Below, in pieces: positions 52,851-61,169 of a stretch of 64,000 bases of DNA. The position numbers and the translations under genes are program-made. The notes under the pieces were generated by a model. It worked only from the letters and a program-made list of their open reading frames with translations. It ran no database searches and had not been told where the DNA came from. The stretch's first letter is position 1; the number at the start of each line of letters is the position of its first letter. Source of the DNA: Candidatus Hungatella pullicola (GTDB lineage Bacteria > Bacillota > Clostridia > Lachnospirales > Lachnospiraceae); assembly GCA_019114305.1 (NCBI GenBank), contig DXFU01000048.1:51781-115780 (forward strand), given 5' to 3'.

Positions 52851-54200
52851 ATGGCTTTTGAGAGCTTATCCGATAAGCTGCAGAATGTTTTCAAAAACCT
52901 GCGGGGGAAAGGCCGTCTGTCAGAGGCAGATGTAAAGGCCGCCCTGAAAGAAGTGAAAATGGCTTTGCTGGAAGCCGATGTAAGCTTCAAGGTGGTAAAA
53001 CAGTTTATCAATGCTGTTACAGAGAGAGCTGTTGGTCAGGATGTACTTAACAGTCTGACTCCTGGACAGATGGTAATAAAAATTGTCAATGAAGAACTTG
53101 TCAGGCTGATGGGTTCTGAGATGACAGAAATTCAGTTGAAGCCTGCTGGAGAAATTACGGTTATTATGATGGCCGGTCTTCAGGGCGCCGGTAAAACAAC
53201 TACTACAGCTAAAATTGCCGGTAAACTGAAAGCAAAAGGCAGAAAACCGTTATTGGTTGCCTGCGATGTATACAGACCTGCGGCTATTAAACAGCTGCAG
53301 ATTAACGGAGAAAAACAGGGAGTTCCTGTGTTCTCCATGGGGGAAAACCATAAGCCGGCGGATATCGCAAAGGCTGCTGTGGAACATGCCTCCAAGAATG
53401 ATCAGAATGTGGTAATCCTTGATACGGCCGGCCGTCTTCATATTGATGAAGATATGATGAATGAGCTGATTGAGATTAAGGGGACAGTTGAGGTTCATCA
53501 GACAATATTAGTGGTTGATGCCATGACTGGACAGGACGCGGTCAATGTAGCAGGAATGTTCAATGACAAAGTGGGCATTGACGGAGTTATCCTTACCAAG
53601 CTAGACGGTGATACCAGAGGCGGAGCGGCACTTTCTATCCGCTCTGTAACAGGAAAGCCGATTCTGTATGTAGGTATGGGAGAAAAGCTTTCTGATCTGG
53701 AGCAGTTTTATCCTGATCGAATGGCTTCCCGAATTCTGGGAATGGGAGATATTTTGTCTCTTATTGAGAAGGCGGAGCTTCAGGTTGATGAGGGCAAGGC
53801 TAAGGAACTGTCTCAAAAGATCCGCAAGGCGGAATTTGATTACAACGATTTTCTTGAGCAAATGGGCCAGATTAAGAAAATGGGCGGAATGACCAGTATT
53901 ATGAGCATGATGCCGGGTATGTCTCAGCTAAAAGATGTTGAGGTGGATGAAAAGGCTATGGATCGGGTAGAAGCGATTATCCTTTCCATGACGGCCAAAG
54001 AGAGAGCCAATCCGGATCTTATGAAGAACGCTTCCAGAAAACAGAGGGTTGCCAAGGGCGCTGGAGTGGACATCAGCGAGGTAAACCGCATTGTGAAGCA
54101 GTTTGAACAGATGAAAAAAATGATGAAGCAGCTTCCCGGAATGATGGGTGGCGGCAAAAAAAGAGGTGGGCTTTTAAATCGGTTTAAACTTCCGTTTTAA
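52851..54200 (+). CDS. ffh: Signal recognition particle protein Ffh
   Basis: A 449-residue SRP GTPase that targets membrane proteins co-translationally. An N domain (1-85) precedes the G domain with GLQGAGKTTTTAKIAG, DVYRPAAIKQL, DTAGRLHIDEDMM, the TKLD box and GMGEKLSDLEQF. The Met-rich M domain (about 300-449) binds SRP RNA and signal peptides and includes MGGMTSIMSMMPGM. AGGAGG lies just before the ATG. The SRP RNA gene and ftsY are not in this window. Confidence 0.98.
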   Translation: MAFESLSDKLQNVFKNLRGKGRLSEADVKAALKEVKMALLEADVSFKVVKQFINAVTERAVGQDVLNSLTPGQMVIKIVNEELVRLMGSEMTEIQLKPAGEITVIMMAGLQGAGKTTTTAKIAGKLKAKGRKPLLVACDVYRPAAIKQLQINGEKQGVPVFSMGENHKPADIAKAAVEHASKNDQNVVILDTAGRLHIDEDMMNELIEIKGTVEVHQTILVVDAMTGQDAVNVAGMFNDKVGIDGVILTKLDGDTRGGAALSIRSVTGKPILYVGMGEKLSDLEQFYPDRMASRILGMGDILSLIEKAELQVDEGKAKELSQKIRKAEFDYNDFLEQMGQIKKMGGMTSIMSMMPGMSQLKDVEVDEKAMDRVEAIILSMTAKERANPDLMKNASRKQRVAKGAGVDISEVNRIVKQFEQMKKMMKQLPGMMGGGKKRGGLLNRFKLPF

Positions 54201-54249
54201 CCCCTGTCAAATGGTTAGCAAGGCAGTGTCTGCTGCATTGACTATATAG

Positions 54250-54262
54250 GGACCCAGGGTCC
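54250..54262 (+). repeat. Small perfect dyad before rpsP
   Basis: GGACCC-A-GGGTCC is a 6-base perfect inverted repeat in the 92 bases between ffh and rpsP. It ends about 17 bases before the rpsP ribosome site. Its role is unknown; it is too short to be a terminator and has no U-run. Confidence 0.4.
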
Positions 54263-54292
54263 AGTTATTGATAAGTCAAGGAGGTGAAAGAA

Positions 54293-54535
54293 ATGGCAGT
54301 AAAGATGAGATTAAAAAGAATGGGTCAGAAGAAGGCTCCTTTCTATAGAATTGTTGTTGCAGATTCCAGATCCCCAAGAGATGGAAAATTCATCGAAGAA
54401 GTTGGCTACTATGATCCTAACACAGAGCCAAGCGTAGTTAAGTTTGATGAAGAGTGCGCTAAGAAGTGGTTAGCTACAGGCGCACAGCCAACAGAAGTTG
54501 TAAGCAAGCTTTTAAAGATCGCCGGCATCCAGTAG
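54293..54535 (+). CDS. rpsP: 30S ribosomal protein S16
   Basis: An 80-residue ribosomal protein beginning [30 protein letters not shown], a near-consensus S16 N-terminus. The AAGGAGGTGA site at about 54278-54287 sets the ATG at 54293; an in-frame codon at 54284 overlaps the ribosome site. It begins the conserved rpsP-khpA-rimM-trmD-rplS run. The ylqD gene seen in Bacillus after khpA is absent. Confidence 0.98.
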   Translation: MAVKMRLKRMGQKKAPFYRIVVADSRSPRDGKFIEEVGYYDPNTEPSVVKFDEECAKKWLATGAQPTEVVSKLLKIAGIQ

Positions 54536-54550
54536 TGAGAGGTATAACAT

Positions 54551-54778
54551 ATGAAAGAGTTAGTAGAAGTTATCGCAAAAGCACTGGTTGATAATCCAGA
54601 GGAGGTTGCTGTTACTGAGTCCATGAAGGATGATGAAATCGTTCTGGAGCTTACGGTAGCGCCTTCTGATATGGGTAAGGTGATTGGGAAACAGGGCAGA
54701 ATCGCCAAGGCGATTCGTTCTGTTGTAAAAGCCGCAGCTTCCAAAGAAGATAAAAAAGTGACTGTTGAAATACAGTAG
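54551..54778 (+). CDS. khpA: KH-domain RNA-binding protein KhpA
   Basis: A 75-residue single KH-domain protein. The GXXG-type loop is IGKQGR within MGKVIGKQGRIAKAIRSVVKAA. KhpA binds RNA, usually with KhpB (Jag/EloR), and influences cell elongation and division in Gram-positives. It lies 15 bases after rpsP and is followed by a terminator-like hairpin. Confidence 0.95.
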   Translation: MKELVEVIAKALVDNPEEVAVTESMKDDEIVLELTVAPSDMGKVIGKQGRIAKAIRSVVKAAASKEDKKVTVEIQ

Positions 54779-54783
54779 TTGAT

Positions 54784-54821
54784 AAGACCGCCGGCCAAAA
54801 ACTGGAAGACGGTCTTTTTTT
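54784..54821 (+). terminator. Intrinsic terminator inside the rpsP-rplS operon
   Basis: AAGACCG pairs with CGGTCTT, with an inner CCA/TGG helix, followed by a T-run. The co-directional rimM gene starts 33 bases later, so this is probably a partial terminator that lowers expression of downstream genes relative to S16. Confidence 0.82.
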
Positions 54822-54853
54822 CGTAATATAGGAAATTCCGTAGGAGAACAAAG

Positions 54854-55363
54854 ATGGAAAATTTGCTGAGAGTAGGAGTAATTTCCTCTACCCATGGAAT
54901 ACGGGGAGAGGTTAAGGTGTTCCCTACCACCGACGATGCGGAGCGATTCCTGGATTTGGAGGAAGTAATTCTGGATGCCGGAAGAGAGCAGATTACCCTT
55001 AAGATCGAACGAGTCAAATTTTTTAAAAATATGGTTATTCTGAAATTTAAGGGATATGATAATATTAATGATATTGAGCGGTATAAGGGAAGGGATCTGC
55101 TGATTACCAGAGAACAGGCTGTTGAGTTAGGGCCGGATGAGAATTTTATCGTGGATCTCATTGGTCTTTTGGTGGTGACAGACCAGGGAGAAGAACTGGG
55201 AACCCTGACGGATGTGATTAAAACCGGAGCAAATGATGTGTATCAGGTAAAGCTGCCTTCCGGCAAAGAGGTTCTTCTTCCGGCTATAAAAGAGTGCATT
55301 TTATCGGTGGATTTGGAAAAAGGCATGGTTACAGTTCATGTTATGGATGGACTGCTGGACTAG
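54854..55363 (+). CDS. rimM: 16S rRNA processing protein RimM
   Basis: A 169-residue two-domain ribosome maturation factor that binds S19 during 30S assembly. The N-terminal barrel begins [23 protein letters not shown]; the PRC-barrel domain has [21 protein letters not shown] and ends with [29 protein letters not shown] precedes the ATG. trmD follows 11 bases downstream. Confidence 0.97.
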   Translation: MENLLRVGVISSTHGIRGEVKVFPTTDDAERFLDLEEVILDAGREQITLKIERVKFFKNMVILKFKGYDNINDIERYKGRDLLITREQAVELGPDENFIVDLIGLLVVTDQGEELGTLTDVIKTGANDVYQVKLPSGKEVLLPAIKECILSVDLEKGMVTVHVMDGLLD

Positions 55364-55374
55364 GGAGGAATGGG

Positions 55375-56178
55375 ATGAACTATCATATACTTACTCTTTT
55401 TCCACAGATGGTAATGGACGGATTAAACACCAGCATTATTGGAAGAGCTTCGGAAAAAGGCCTGATTTCTATAGAGGCTATTGACATCAGAGATTATTCT
55501 GAGGATAAGCATCGTCACGTGGATGATTATCCTTATGGAGGAGGGGCTGGTATGGTTATGCAGCCTATGCCTATCTGCAGGGCTTATGAGGATTTGTGCT
55601 CCAGACTGGGACGACGTCCAAGAGTTATCTATACTACTCCCCAGGGAAAGGTGTTTAACCAGAATATTGCCAGAGAACTGTCTGGAGAGGAAGATTTGGT
55701 TTTCCTCTGCGGCCATTATGAAGGTGTGGATGAGCGCGCTTTGGAACTGATTGCTACAGATTATCTTTCTATAGGTGACTATGTGCTGACAGGGGGAGAA
55801 TTGCCGGCAATGGTTATGATTGACTGTATTTCCCGCCTGGTTCCGGGAGTGTTGACCAATCAGGAGTCAGGAGAGGAGGAATCTTTTCATGATAATCTTC
55901 TGGAGTATCCCCAGTATACCAGACCGGAAGAATTTCAGGGAAAAAAGGTTCCGGCTGTTTTGCTGTCAGGCCATCATCAGAAAATCCGCCAGTGGCGCCG
56001 GCAGGAATCCATTCGGAGAACTTTGGAGCGTCGGCCGGATCTTCTGGAAAAGGCAGTTCTGGATAAAAAGGAAAAACAGTATCTGGATCAGCTGATACGA
56101 GAACAAAAGCAGCAATCAGAACAAAATACAGATGAGGGAGGTTTCGTTTCAAATGAAGATTACCGATGTAAAGGTTAA
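55375..56178 (+). CDS. trmD: tRNA guanine-37 N1-methyltransferase
   Basis: A 267-residue knotted (SPOUT) methyltransferase that prevents +1 frameshifting. It begins MNYHILTLFPQMVMDGLNTS. The knot/SAM segments are LVFLCGHYEGVDERAL and LSIGDYVLTGGELPAMVMID, and DDYPYGGGAGMVMQP is clear. The start at 55375 is set by AGGGAGGA; the frame is open further upstream inside rimM but that part does not fit. Its 3' end extends into a Gln/Glu-rich tail and overlaps the following epimerase gene by 26 bases, an unusual neighbour for trmD. Confidence 0.97.
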   Translation: MNYHILTLFPQMVMDGLNTSIIGRASEKGLISIEAIDIRDYSEDKHRHVDDYPYGGGAGMVMQPMPICRAYEDLCSRLGRRPRVIYTTPQGKVFNQNIARELSGEEDLVFLCGHYEGVDERALELIATDYLSIGDYVLTGGELPAMVMIDCISRLVPGVLTNQESGEEESFHDNLLEYPQYTRPEEFQGKKVPAVLLSGHHQKIRQWRRQESIRRTLERRPDLLEKAVLDKKEKQYLDQLIREQKQQSEQNTDEGGFVSNEDYRCKG

Positions 56179-57229
56179 GAAGGTTCGTGTGCCGTTGGCA
56201 GAGCCATTCCATATTTCTCTGGGGGTTATTACCCATGCGGTCAGCGCTGTGGTGGCTATTGAGACAGATGAGGGGCTGACTGGCTACGGGGAAGGAGCTC
56301 CGGGGGTTCTTATTACCGGTGAGAATCTGGAGGGAACCATAGCTCAGATCCACATGCTGGCAGAAAAGTTGAAGGATACAGACCCCACAGATTTGGAGGC
56401 GGTATACTGGATTATGGACAGAGCCAGTGCTCATGCTCCCTGTGGAAAAACTGCCATTGATATCGCATGCCACGACCTTTTGGGCAAAAAGACCGGGCTT
56501 CCGGTTTATAAGCTGTTAGGAGGCTATGAGAATACGATTGATACAGATATGACCGTAGGGATCAATTCTCCTGAGATTATGGCAAAGAAGGCAGCAGCTC
56601 ATGTGGCCGCGGGCTTTGACACTATTAAAACCAAGGTCGGAACCGGTCTGGAAGAAGATATTGCCAGAGTCAAAGCAATCCGTCAGGCAGTTGGTCCCAA
56701 TGTAAAGATTCGCCTGGATGCCAATCAGGGCTGGACTCCCAAGGAAGCGGTGGGTATCATCGAACGCCTCAATGAATTTGATATTGAGCTGGTGGAGCAG
56801 CCGGTCCCTGCTTGGGATATAGAAGGTCTTGCCTATGTAACCAATCATTCCAAGGTGTTGATTATGGCGGATGAGGCCTGCTTTAACGCAAAGGATGCCA
56901 TGAATCTGGCGCGTCACAGAGCTGTTGATTTGGTAAATATTAAGCTGATGAAGTGCGGAGGAATCCGGGAAGCACAGAAGATCAATGCCATTTGTGAGGC
57001 TGCAGGCATCCAATGTATGCTGGGCTGTATGGCTGAAGAAACCAATATCGGAGTGACTGCCGCAGCAAGCCTGGGAGCAGCAGCGCGGAATATTACCAGA
57101 GCAGATTTGGATGCAGTGTTTTCTCTTAAGGAGCTTCCCATTGGGGGCGGCATGACTGTGGAAAATGCAAAGACCATTCATCTGCCAAGGACAGGCGGAT
57201 TCGGTTTTGAAGATCTTATTTTTGATTAA
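56153..57229 (+). CDS. Dipeptide epimerase, enolase superfamily
   Basis: A 358-residue enzyme of the muconate-lactonizing subgroup, like L-Ala-D/L-Glu epimerase. The capping domain (1-120) is followed by a barrel with K-x-K bases Lys159 and Lys161, metal ligands Asp189 (RLDANQGW), Glu215 (VEQPVP) and Asp240 (MADEAC), and opposite base Lys264 (NIKLMKCGG). The probable role is recycling of peptidoglycan dipeptides; exact substrate is not provable. GGGAGGT sets ATG 56153, inside trmD. rplS behind it has its own promoter, so the epimerase is a clear insertion into the trmD-rplS order. Confidence 0.93.
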   Translation: MKITDVKVKKVRVPLAEPFHISLGVITHAVSAVVAIETDEGLTGYGEGAPGVLITGENLEGTIAQIHMLAEKLKDTDPTDLEAVYWIMDRASAHAPCGKTAIDIACHDLLGKKTGLPVYKLLGGYENTIDTDMTVGINSPEIMAKKAAAHVAAGFDTIKTKVGTGLEEDIARVKAIRQAVGPNVKIRLDANQGWTPKEAVGIIERLNEFDIELVEQPVPAWDIEGLAYVTNHSKVLIMADEACFNAKDAMNLARHRAVDLVNIKLMKCGGIREAQKINAICEAAGIQCMLGCMAEETNIGVTAAASLGAAARNITRADLDAVFSLKELPIGGGMTVENAKTIHLPRTGGFGFEDLIFD

Positions 57230-57254
57230 ACAAGGGAAAAACAGAAAGAAATAC

Positions 57255-57283
57255 TTGCTTTTTCCTGTGATTCATGTTAGACT
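57255..57283 (+). promoter_or_regulatory. Promoter of rplS
   Basis: TTGCTT, 17 bp, TAGACT with a TGn extension. This gives rplS its own transcript downstream of the inserted epimerase. Confidence 0.7.
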
Positions 57284-57303
57284 ATTATGGTGCAAAATTA
57301 AGA

Positions 57304-57340
57304 GATGTTCCTCTGTTGCCATAGGGGTATTAAGAACATC
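57304..57340 (+). ncRNA. Candidate ribosomal protein L19 leader hairpin
   Basis: GATGTTC pairs with GAACATC, and an inner CCTC/GGGG helix and a CTGTTGCC loop lie between. It sits 22 bases before rplS in a short 5' leader, where Firmicutes often carry an L19 autoregulatory leader. I cannot verify the family model, so the name is tentative. Confidence 0.5.
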
Positions 57341-57361
57341 GAATCATTTAGGAGGTTCAAA

Positions 57362-57709
57362 ATGAACGACATTATTAAGAGCATTGAGGCAGGCCAGTTA
57401 AAGGCTAGTGTACCGGAGTTCCGTGTTGGTGATACTGTAAAGGTATACAACAAGATCAAAGAGGGAAACAGAGAAAGAATCCAGATCTTTGAGGGAACAG
57501 TAATCAAGAGACAGAACGGCGGCGCAAGAGAAACATTTACCGTAAGAAAGAACTCTAACGGCATCGGTGTTGAGAAGACATGGCCACTGCATTCCCCTTC
57601 TGTTGACAACATTGAAGTTGTAAGAAGAGGTAAAGTAAGAAGAGCAAAACTGAACTACTTAAGACAGAGAGTAGGAAAAGCTGCTAAGGTAAAAGAACTG
57701 GTAAAATAA
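57362..57709 (+). CDS. rplS: 50S ribosomal protein L19
   Basis: A 115-residue ribosomal protein. [37 protein letters not shown] and the end block [14 protein letters not shown] are typical of L19. The start at 57362 has TAGGAGG upstream; an in-frame codon at 57305 would run through the leader hairpin. It is normally right behind trmD; here the epimerase gene and a promoter separate them. Confidence 0.98.
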   Translation: MNDIIKSIEAGQLKASVPEFRVGDTVKVYNKIKEGNRERIQIFEGTVIKRQNGGARETFTVRKNSNGIGVEKTWPLHSPSVDNIEVVRRGKVRRAKLNYLRQRVGKAAKVKELVK

Positions 57710-57722
57710 TTTTGAAACAGTT

Positions 57723-57752
57723 GAAAGGGACAATGCAAATTGTCCCTTTCTT
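57723..57752 (+). terminator. Intrinsic terminator of rplS
   Basis: GAAAGGGACAAT pairs perfectly with ATTGTCCCTTTC around a 4-nt loop, ending in TTTC-TT. Only about 15 bases separate it from the lepB start. Confidence 0.85.
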
Positions 57753-57766
57753 GATAGATAGGAAGT

Positions 57767-58318
57767 GTGGATTTGGAGTTTTATCACAGAGATGACAACA
57801 ATAAGATTCGTCAGTGTGTAAAATGGCTGGTAGATATTATCGCTGTTATTGCTCTTGCCTGGTTCCTTGTCTACGCTTACGGAACCCAGATCCCAGTAGC
57901 GGGCAGATCCATGAGCCCGTTTTTGGAGCCTGGGGATGTGGTTCTTATGGATCGCCTGGCCTACGATTTTGGAACGCCGGACCGCTATGATGTGGTTGTA
58001 TTCCGAAGAGAAGACGGAAGACTGAACATTAAACGAGTAGTGGGCCTTCCTGGAGAGACGGTTCAGATTACGGGGGGACAGGTGTTGATTAACGATATCC
58101 CCCTTTCGGCATATGAAAAGATAGGAAAAGTGTCTTTGCCTGGTATTGCAGAGAATCCAATAAGGCTGGGAGAGGGAGAATACTTCCTGCTGGGAGACAA
58201 CTCAGGCAGCAGTGAGGACAGCCGATTTGTTAATGTAGGAAATGTCAGCCTGGGGCAGATTGAGGGAAAGGTATGGAGTCGTCTTCTGCCGGTTTCCAGG
58301 CTGGAACTGATAGATTAA
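57767..58318 (+). CDS. lepB: Signal peptidase I
   Basis: A 183-residue membrane protease that removes signal peptides. One N-terminal membrane helix (about 20-38) is followed by the catalytic dyad: Ser48 in AGRSMSPFLEPGD and Lys89 in NIKRVVGLPGE. The late GDNSGSSEDSRF block is also typical. The start is uncertain: GTG at 57767 or TTG at 57773, both near AGGAAG at 57760-57765. No promoter fits between the rplS terminator and this start, so expression probably relies on readthrough. Confidence 0.95.
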   Translation: MDLEFYHRDDNNKIRQCVKWLVDIIAVIALAWFLVYAYGTQIPVAGRSMSPFLEPGDVVLMDRLAYDFGTPDRYDVVVFRREDGRLNIKRVVGLPGETVQITGGQVLINDIPLSAYEKIGKVSLPGIAENPIRLGEGEYFLLGDNSGSSEDSRFVNVGNVSLGQIEGKVWSRLLPVSRLELID

Positions 58319-58331
58319 GCAGAGGGAATAT

Positions 58332-59177
58332 ATGAATATACAATGGTATCCCGGTCATATGACCAAGGCCAAAAGGGCCATGAAAGAAGATATAAAGCTG
58401 ATAGACCTGATTATAGAGCTGGTAGATGCCAGAGTTCCATTAAGCAGCCGCAATCCGGATATTGATGAACTGGGGGCGGGCAAGTCCAGAATTGTTCTTT
58501 TAAATAAATCCGATCTGGGAGATGAAAAGTATAATAACGCCTGGGCCAAGTATTTCCAGGAAAGAGGCTGTTATGTAATAAAAGTGGATTCCAGAAACAA
58601 AGGGACCTTAAAACAGATTGGAGGTCTTGTTCAGGAAGCCTGCAGGGAAAAGATCGAGAGGGACAGAAGAAGAGGGATTATGAACCGCCCTGTAAGGGCT
58701 ATGGTTGTAGGAATTCCCAATGTAGGAAAGTCAACTTTTATTAACTCTTTTGCCGGCAAAGCCTGCGCCAAAACAGGGAATAAGCCCGGCGTAACCAAAG
58801 GAAACCAGTGGATCAGGCTTAACAAAACTCTTGAACTTTTAGATACACCCGGTATCCTCTGGCCCAGATTTGAGGATCAGCAGGTAGGACTTCGTCTTGC
58901 CCTTATTGGTTCGATTAACGATCAAATTCTAAATAAAGATGAACTGGCTATGGAGCTGATTGCCTTTTTGAAGGATCATTATCCCAATGCTCTGCCAGAG
59001 CGGTATGACACGGAAGAGAAGGCTGAGGCCGCCGAGATTCTTAGTCAGATAGCTAAGAACAGAGGCTGTTTGGTTAAGGGCGGTGAGCCGGATTTTGAGA
59101 AAGCTGCGCGCCTTCTCATTGATGATTTCCGCAGCGGAAGATTGGGAAGAATTACTCTGGAGTTTCCAGAGGAATGA
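58332..59177 (+). CDS. rbgA: Ribosome biogenesis GTPase RbgA (YlqF)
   Basis: A 281-residue circularly permuted GTPase required for late 50S assembly. It begins IQWYPGHMTKAKRAM. NKSD comes first (LLNKSDLGD), then the P-loop GIPNVGKSTFIN and DTPGILWPRF. The C-terminal helical domain follows. The position after lepB and before rnhB matches Firmicutes order. Confidence 0.97.
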   Translation: MNIQWYPGHMTKAKRAMKEDIKLIDLIIELVDARVPLSSRNPDIDELGAGKSRIVLLNKSDLGDEKYNNAWAKYFQERGCYVIKVDSRNKGTLKQIGGLVQEACREKIERDRRRGIMNRPVRAMVVGIPNVGKSTFINSFAGKACAKTGNKPGVTKGNQWIRLNKTLELLDTPGILWPRFEDQQVGLRLALIGSINDQILNKDELAMELIAFLKDHYPNALPERYDTEEKAEAAEILSQIAKNRGCLVKGGEPDFEKAARLLIDDFRSGRLGRITLEFPEE

Positions 59178-59193
59178 TAGCTGAGAGGTACTT

Positions 59194-59847
59194 ATGAGAA
59201 AGATCAGTGAAGAAAAGCTTAAGGCGGAGCTGGAACGTCTGGAAGAGATGAAGATCTGGGAGAATAGCTACAGCCACAGTGTTCTGGTATGCGGCGTAGA
59301 TGAGGCAGGAAGAGGGCCTTTGGCAGGTCCGGTAGTGGCAGGAGCGGTTATCCTGCCCAGAGACTGTCAGATTCTGTATCTTAACGATTCAAAAAAACTT
59401 TCTGAGAAACGCCGAGAGGCTTTGTACGAGGAAATTAAAGAAACGGCTGTAACTTGGGCGGTGGGAATTGTAGGACCTGAGAAAATTGATCAGATCAACA
59501 TTCTTCAGGCCACTTATGAGGCTATGAGGCAGGCGGTGGCCGGTTTGAATCCTAAGCCTCATGTGCTGCTGAATGATGCAGTAACCATTCCGAAACTTGA
59601 CCTTCTGCAGGTTCCTATTATAAAGGGAGATGGGAAAAGTGTTTCCATTGCTGCGGCCAGCATTATGGCAAAGGTAACAAGAGACCGGATGATGATGGAA
59701 TACCATAAGCTTTTTCCAGAGTATGGATTTGCGGGACATAAGGGGTACGGCACAGCTGCCCATATTAAGGCGATTCGGGAATACGGTCCCTGTCCCATCC
59801 ACAGAAGAAGCTTTTTGAAGAATATTTTAGGGGAGTCAAAGGCTTGA
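59194..59847 (+). CDS. rnhB: Ribonuclease HII
   Basis: A 217-residue endonuclease that cuts RNA in RNA-DNA hybrids. The start of the catalytic domain is GVDEAGRGPLAGPVVAGAVI, with Asp36 and Glu37 as metal ligands. Further conserved blocks are YLNDSKKLSEKRRE, LLNDAV and IAAASIMAKVTRDRMM, and GYGTAAHIKAI is near the end. Its stop overlaps the TTG start of the yraN-like gene by 4 bases. Confidence 0.97.
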   Translation: MRKISEEKLKAELERLEEMKIWENSYSHSVLVCGVDEAGRGPLAGPVVAGAVILPRDCQILYLNDSKKLSEKRREALYEEIKETAVTWAVGIVGPEKIDQINILQATYEAMRQAVAGLNPKPHVLLNDAVTIPKLDLLQVPIIKGDGKSVSIAAASIMAKVTRDRMMMEYHKLFPEYGFAGHKGYGTAAHIKAIREYGPCPIHRRSFLKNILGESKA

Positions 59848-60209
59848 CCAAATGGTATTACAGAAAGGAAAATAAGCGGGCAGTGGGCAGAAGATGGGAA
59901 GAACTGGCTGCAGCTTATCTTTGCAGCCTCGGATATGAAATTTTAGACAGGAATTTCTATATACGGGGCGGAGAAGTGGATATTGTAGCAAGAGACGGAA
60001 ACTATCTGGTATTTATAGAAGTCAAATACCGTTCTACATCCGCAGCAGGAGATCCTGCAGAAGCAGTAGATGGAAGAAAACAAAAAAGAATTCGTCTGGC
60101 TGCCCGGGAATATCTGATGAAAAAGGGGCTTACAGAGGACATTCCCTGCCGGTTCGATGTTGTAGCTATTGCGGGAAATAACATCCGCCTGATTCCCAAT
60201 GCCTTTTAA
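59844..60209 (+). CDS. YraN family endonuclease-like protein
   Basis: A 121-residue protein of the UPF0102/YraN family, with a restriction-endonuclease-like fold. The signature is GEVDIVARDGNYLVFIEVKYR, holding the Asp and E-x-K metal residues, followed by a basic helix RKQKRIRLAAREYL. The cellular role is not established; the family is often next to rnhB, as here. It uses TTG at 59844, overlapping the rnhB stop, with GGGGAG upstream. Confidence 0.93.
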   Translation: MTKWYYRKENKRAVGRRWEELAAAYLCSLGYEILDRNFYIRGGEVDIVARDGNYLVFIEVKYRSTSAAGDPAEAVDGRKQKRIRLAAREYLMKKGLTEDIPCRFDVVAIAGNNIRLIPNAF

Positions 60210-60247
60210 ATGTTTCCGAAAAAGGTTTTTAGGAAGGAGGAATCTTT

Positions 60248-61102
60248 TTGGAAAACTGGGTGAGAAAGACAGGCAGCTTGGTGCCTGAGATTCGGTATAA
60301 AAATCAAATAACCTATCTGACCTTTCCTATTTTGGAAGAGACAGGGCTGGTAAATCACTGCTTTTCCACCAGAATGGGAGGTGTAAGCCAGGGAGTCTAT
60401 GCCACTATGAATTTTGCATTCACCAAGGGGGATGATCCTCTGCGGGTTAAGGAAAACTATAAAAGGATGGCAGAACTTCTTGAGGTGGATTCTTCGAAAA
60501 TGGTATTGTCTTGGCAGACCCATACTACAAATATCCGGAAGGTTACAAGAGAAGATGAGGGGAAAGGAATTGTCAGGGAGAGAGACTACCAGGATGTAGA
60601 CGGATTGATTACGAATATACCGGGAATCACGTTGGTGACTTTTTACGCCGACTGTGTTCCCCTTTATTTTCTGGATCCTGTAAAAAGGGCCATAGGCTTA
60701 AGCCATTCCGGCTGGAGAGGTACCGTGGCGAAAATGGGGGAGAAGACTGTACAGGCCATGAAAAGGGAATATGGAAGCAGACCGGAAGATATGATCGCCT
60801 GTATTGGTCCAAGTATCTGTGGGGATTGCTACCAGGTAGGAGAGGAAGTGGCCGCTGCCTTTATGGAGACATTTGATTGGGCAGAACACAAACGGATTCT
60901 CCGGCCGGAGGGCAACGGAAAATACAGATTAAATTTGTGGGAGGCCAACAGACTTGTTCTCAGGGGGGCAGGAATCCCTGAAAATAGAATCCAGGTTACG
61001 GATATCTGTACCCACTGTAATCCCAATTATCTGTTTTCCCACCGGACAATGGGAGATAAGAGAGGAAATCTTGCCGCCTTTCTATGTCTCAAAGAACTGT
61101 AA
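60248..61102 (+). CDS. pgeF: PgeF/YlmD purine nucleoside or peptidoglycan-editing protein
   Basis: A 284-residue member of the YfiH/YlmD (laccase-domain) family. Metal-site blocks are LSWQTHTTNIRKV, YADCVPLYFLDP, GLSHSGWRGTVAKM, and CIGPSICGDCYQVG. It ends with CNPNYLFSHRTMGDKRGNLAAFLCL. Members are described as purine nucleoside phosphorylase/deaminases and, in E. coli, as editing wrongly built muropeptides. The start is TTG at 60248 behind AAGGAGGAA. A very strong bidirectional terminator follows. Confidence 0.93.
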   Translation: MENWVRKTGSLVPEIRYKNQITYLTFPILEETGLVNHCFSTRMGGVSQGVYATMNFAFTKGDDPLRVKENYKRMAELLEVDSSKMVLSWQTHTTNIRKVTREDEGKGIVRERDYQDVDGLITNIPGITLVTFYADCVPLYFLDPVKRAIGLSHSGWRGTVAKMGEKTVQAMKREYGSRPEDMIACIGPSICGDCYQVGEEVAAAFMETFDWAEHKRILRPEGNGKYRLNLWEANRLVLRGAGIPENRIQVTDICTHCNPNYLFSHRTMGDKRGNLAAFLCLKEL

Positions 61103-61117
61103 AAATATAGCAATTGG

Positions 61118-61169
61118 ATTATAAAATCCCCCCTGTCAGCGTTTATTTTGACAGGGGGGATTTTATAAT
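61118..61169. terminator. Strong bidirectional terminator
   Basis: A 21-bp perfect stem from ATTATAAAATCCCCCC through TGTCA, with loop 61139-61148, flanked by A- and T-rich ends on both strands. It separates the convergent pgeF and prs genes, and the prs stop codon begins at its edge. Confidence 0.93.

Noticed and set aside
54409..55161. Open frame of 250 codons antisense to rpsP, khpA and rimM
   Set aside because: It runs opposite three clearly conserved genes and reads as low-complexity Ser/Leu/Thr sequence.
55294..55374. Longer TrmD starting inside rimM
   Set aside because: The extra 27 residues do not match the family; ATG 55375 begins with the standard TrmD N-terminus and has AGGGAGGA.
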